Assembly: GCA_016873165.1 (NCBI GenBank)
Contig: VGXV01000030.1
Span: 1 to 44,515 of the forward strand
Source: Planctomycetota bacterium
GTDB taxonomy: Bacteria > Planctomycetota > Brocadiia > Brocadiales > Brocadiaceae
DNA length: 44,515 nucleotides
Direction of reading: 5' to 3'
Shown: positions 44,107-44,515 of the stretch, in pieces
How the letters are laid out: each line of letters opens with the position of its first letter
How positions within the stretch are numbered: the first letter of the stretch is position 1
Notes under the pieces: model-generated
What the model saw: only the letters and a program-made list of their open reading frames with translations
What the model was told of the DNA's origin: nothing
Databases searched by the model: none
Program-made: the position numbers and the translations under genes

Positions 44107-44146
44107 AAAGAAATAGGGCAAACCTTTATGGTTGCCCTATTTCTTT
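44107..44146 (+). terminator. Strong hairpin, probable (bidirectional) terminator
   Basis: A perfect 15-bp stem, AAAGAAATAGGGCAA (44107-44121) with TTGCCCTATTTCTTT (44132-44146), and a 10-nt loop that can add two more pairs. The 3' arm ends TTTCTTT. It closes the small Cys-rich protein unit. The rest of the gap 43994-44363 shows no gene. Confidence 0.75.
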
Positions 44147-44363
44147 GATAAAGATCACAGCACTTAAAAAATTTATAATAAGTCATCATGTTGCATTAAC
44201 AACGCTCAGAAACGATGAAAATTGGATTTCTAGCTATATAACGTTGCTGTGCCTGTACTTATGCTATTTTTCTTGGTCTTATTTTCGAACCAGGAGTTAC
44301 GAATAAGTCCGCATTATTATTTTTATTATAAAAGCATGATAGAGAGATGGGGAGAATATCTAA

Positions 44364-44515
44364 ATGAAAGTTTTTACAAAGTGTGCGGTACTGGTCATAT
44401 TTTTATTTTCACAAATACATTTTGTAAAGGAGGTGGGTGCACAGTCGGGCGGGGCAGGAAGCCAATGGGAAGCAGTGCCATTGAGGACGTCAGCGCAATA
44501 CGAAGCGGGGCATGA
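44364..44515 (+). CDS. N-terminal part of a secreted protein, cut by the window end
   Basis: 50 codons are visible: a signal peptide (MKVFTKCAVLVIFLFSQIHF), then AQSGGAGSQWEAVPLRTSAQ and the first residues of a mature domain. GGGGAG lies ~10 nt upstream of ATG 44364. A different frame starting at 44249 is longer to the window end but lacks coding character, whereas this frame has a clean signal peptide and ribosome site. The family cannot be named from so little. Being downstream of the terminator, it is probably a separate unit. Confidence 0.6.
   Translation, partial: MKVFTKCAVLVIFLFSQIHFVKEVGAQSGGAGSQWEAVPLRTSAQYEAGH

Noticed and set aside
44249-44515. Plus-strand frame of 88 codons at the window end
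   Set aside because: Another frame from 44364 gives a clean signal peptide and has a ribosome site; this one has no coding character after residue 50.

Overview
The window is AT-rich, densely coding bacterial DNA. Its most likely source is a planctomycete of the anammox type (Brocadiales; Kuenenia/Brocadia-like). That guess rests on gene content and general resemblance (an NnrS-like membrane protein with DUF1858 domains, divergent flagellins, many GAF/GGDEF/HD-GYP proteins, secreted TPR proteins). No 16S rRNA or anammox marker gene lies here, so the taxonomy is an inference. I saw no rRNA, tRNA, CRISPR array, intact insertion sequence or prophage.

Layout. (1) 228-2716: an NnrS-like membrane protein flanked by two DUF1858 modules, then a PTS IIA (PtsN-like) protein. 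(2) 3010-8898: a flagellar filament operon with two almost identical flagellins in tandem, fliD, a putative FliT/FlgN-like chaperone, fliS and flaG. (3) 8932-14354, minus strand: two overlapping TPR-glycosyltransferase genes, a third flagellin, and a GAF/HD-GYP gene behind a sigma-54 promoter. (4) 14670-22910: housekeeping genes ribBA, a CDP-alcohol phosphatidyltransferase, carA, carB and gcvPA. (5) 22942-35304: a cyclic-di-GMP region with a GAF-GGDEF protein, a REC-GAF-PAS-GGDEF-EAL protein, a PilZ protein, a GAF-GGDEF-PilZ fusion and a second HD-GYP. Interspersed are a TPR lipoprotein-like protein, a Uma2 nuclease, a sugar methyltransferase, and a non-coding stretch (29690-30406) packed with palindromes. 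(6) 35782-41423: exopolysaccharide genes, namely a frameshifted polyprenyl glycosylphosphotransferase, a three-SLBB Wza-like exporter and a Wzz/Wzc-like protein with a broken Walker A, followed by two tandem LuxR-type regulators. (7) 41849-44515: an NtrC-type sigma-54 activator, an inverted repeat, a sigma-54 promoter, a small secreted Cys-rich protein, and the start of another secreted protein.

How it fits together. I infer a motile-to-sessile control region. Diguanylate cyclases, c-di-GMP phosphodiesterases and PilZ receptors sit between a flagellar filament cluster and an exopolysaccharide export cluster. Three good -24/-12 (sigma-54) promoters were read by eye: before each of the two HD-GYP genes and before the small Cys-rich secreted protein. 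The only sigma-54 activator in the window lies directly upstream of the last. The two tandem flagellin genes share a conserved leader that resembles a CsrA-regulated hag/flaA leader. The exopolysaccharide initiation enzyme carries an apparent 2-nt insertion, so that arm may be switched off in this strain, or the assembly may be wrong there.
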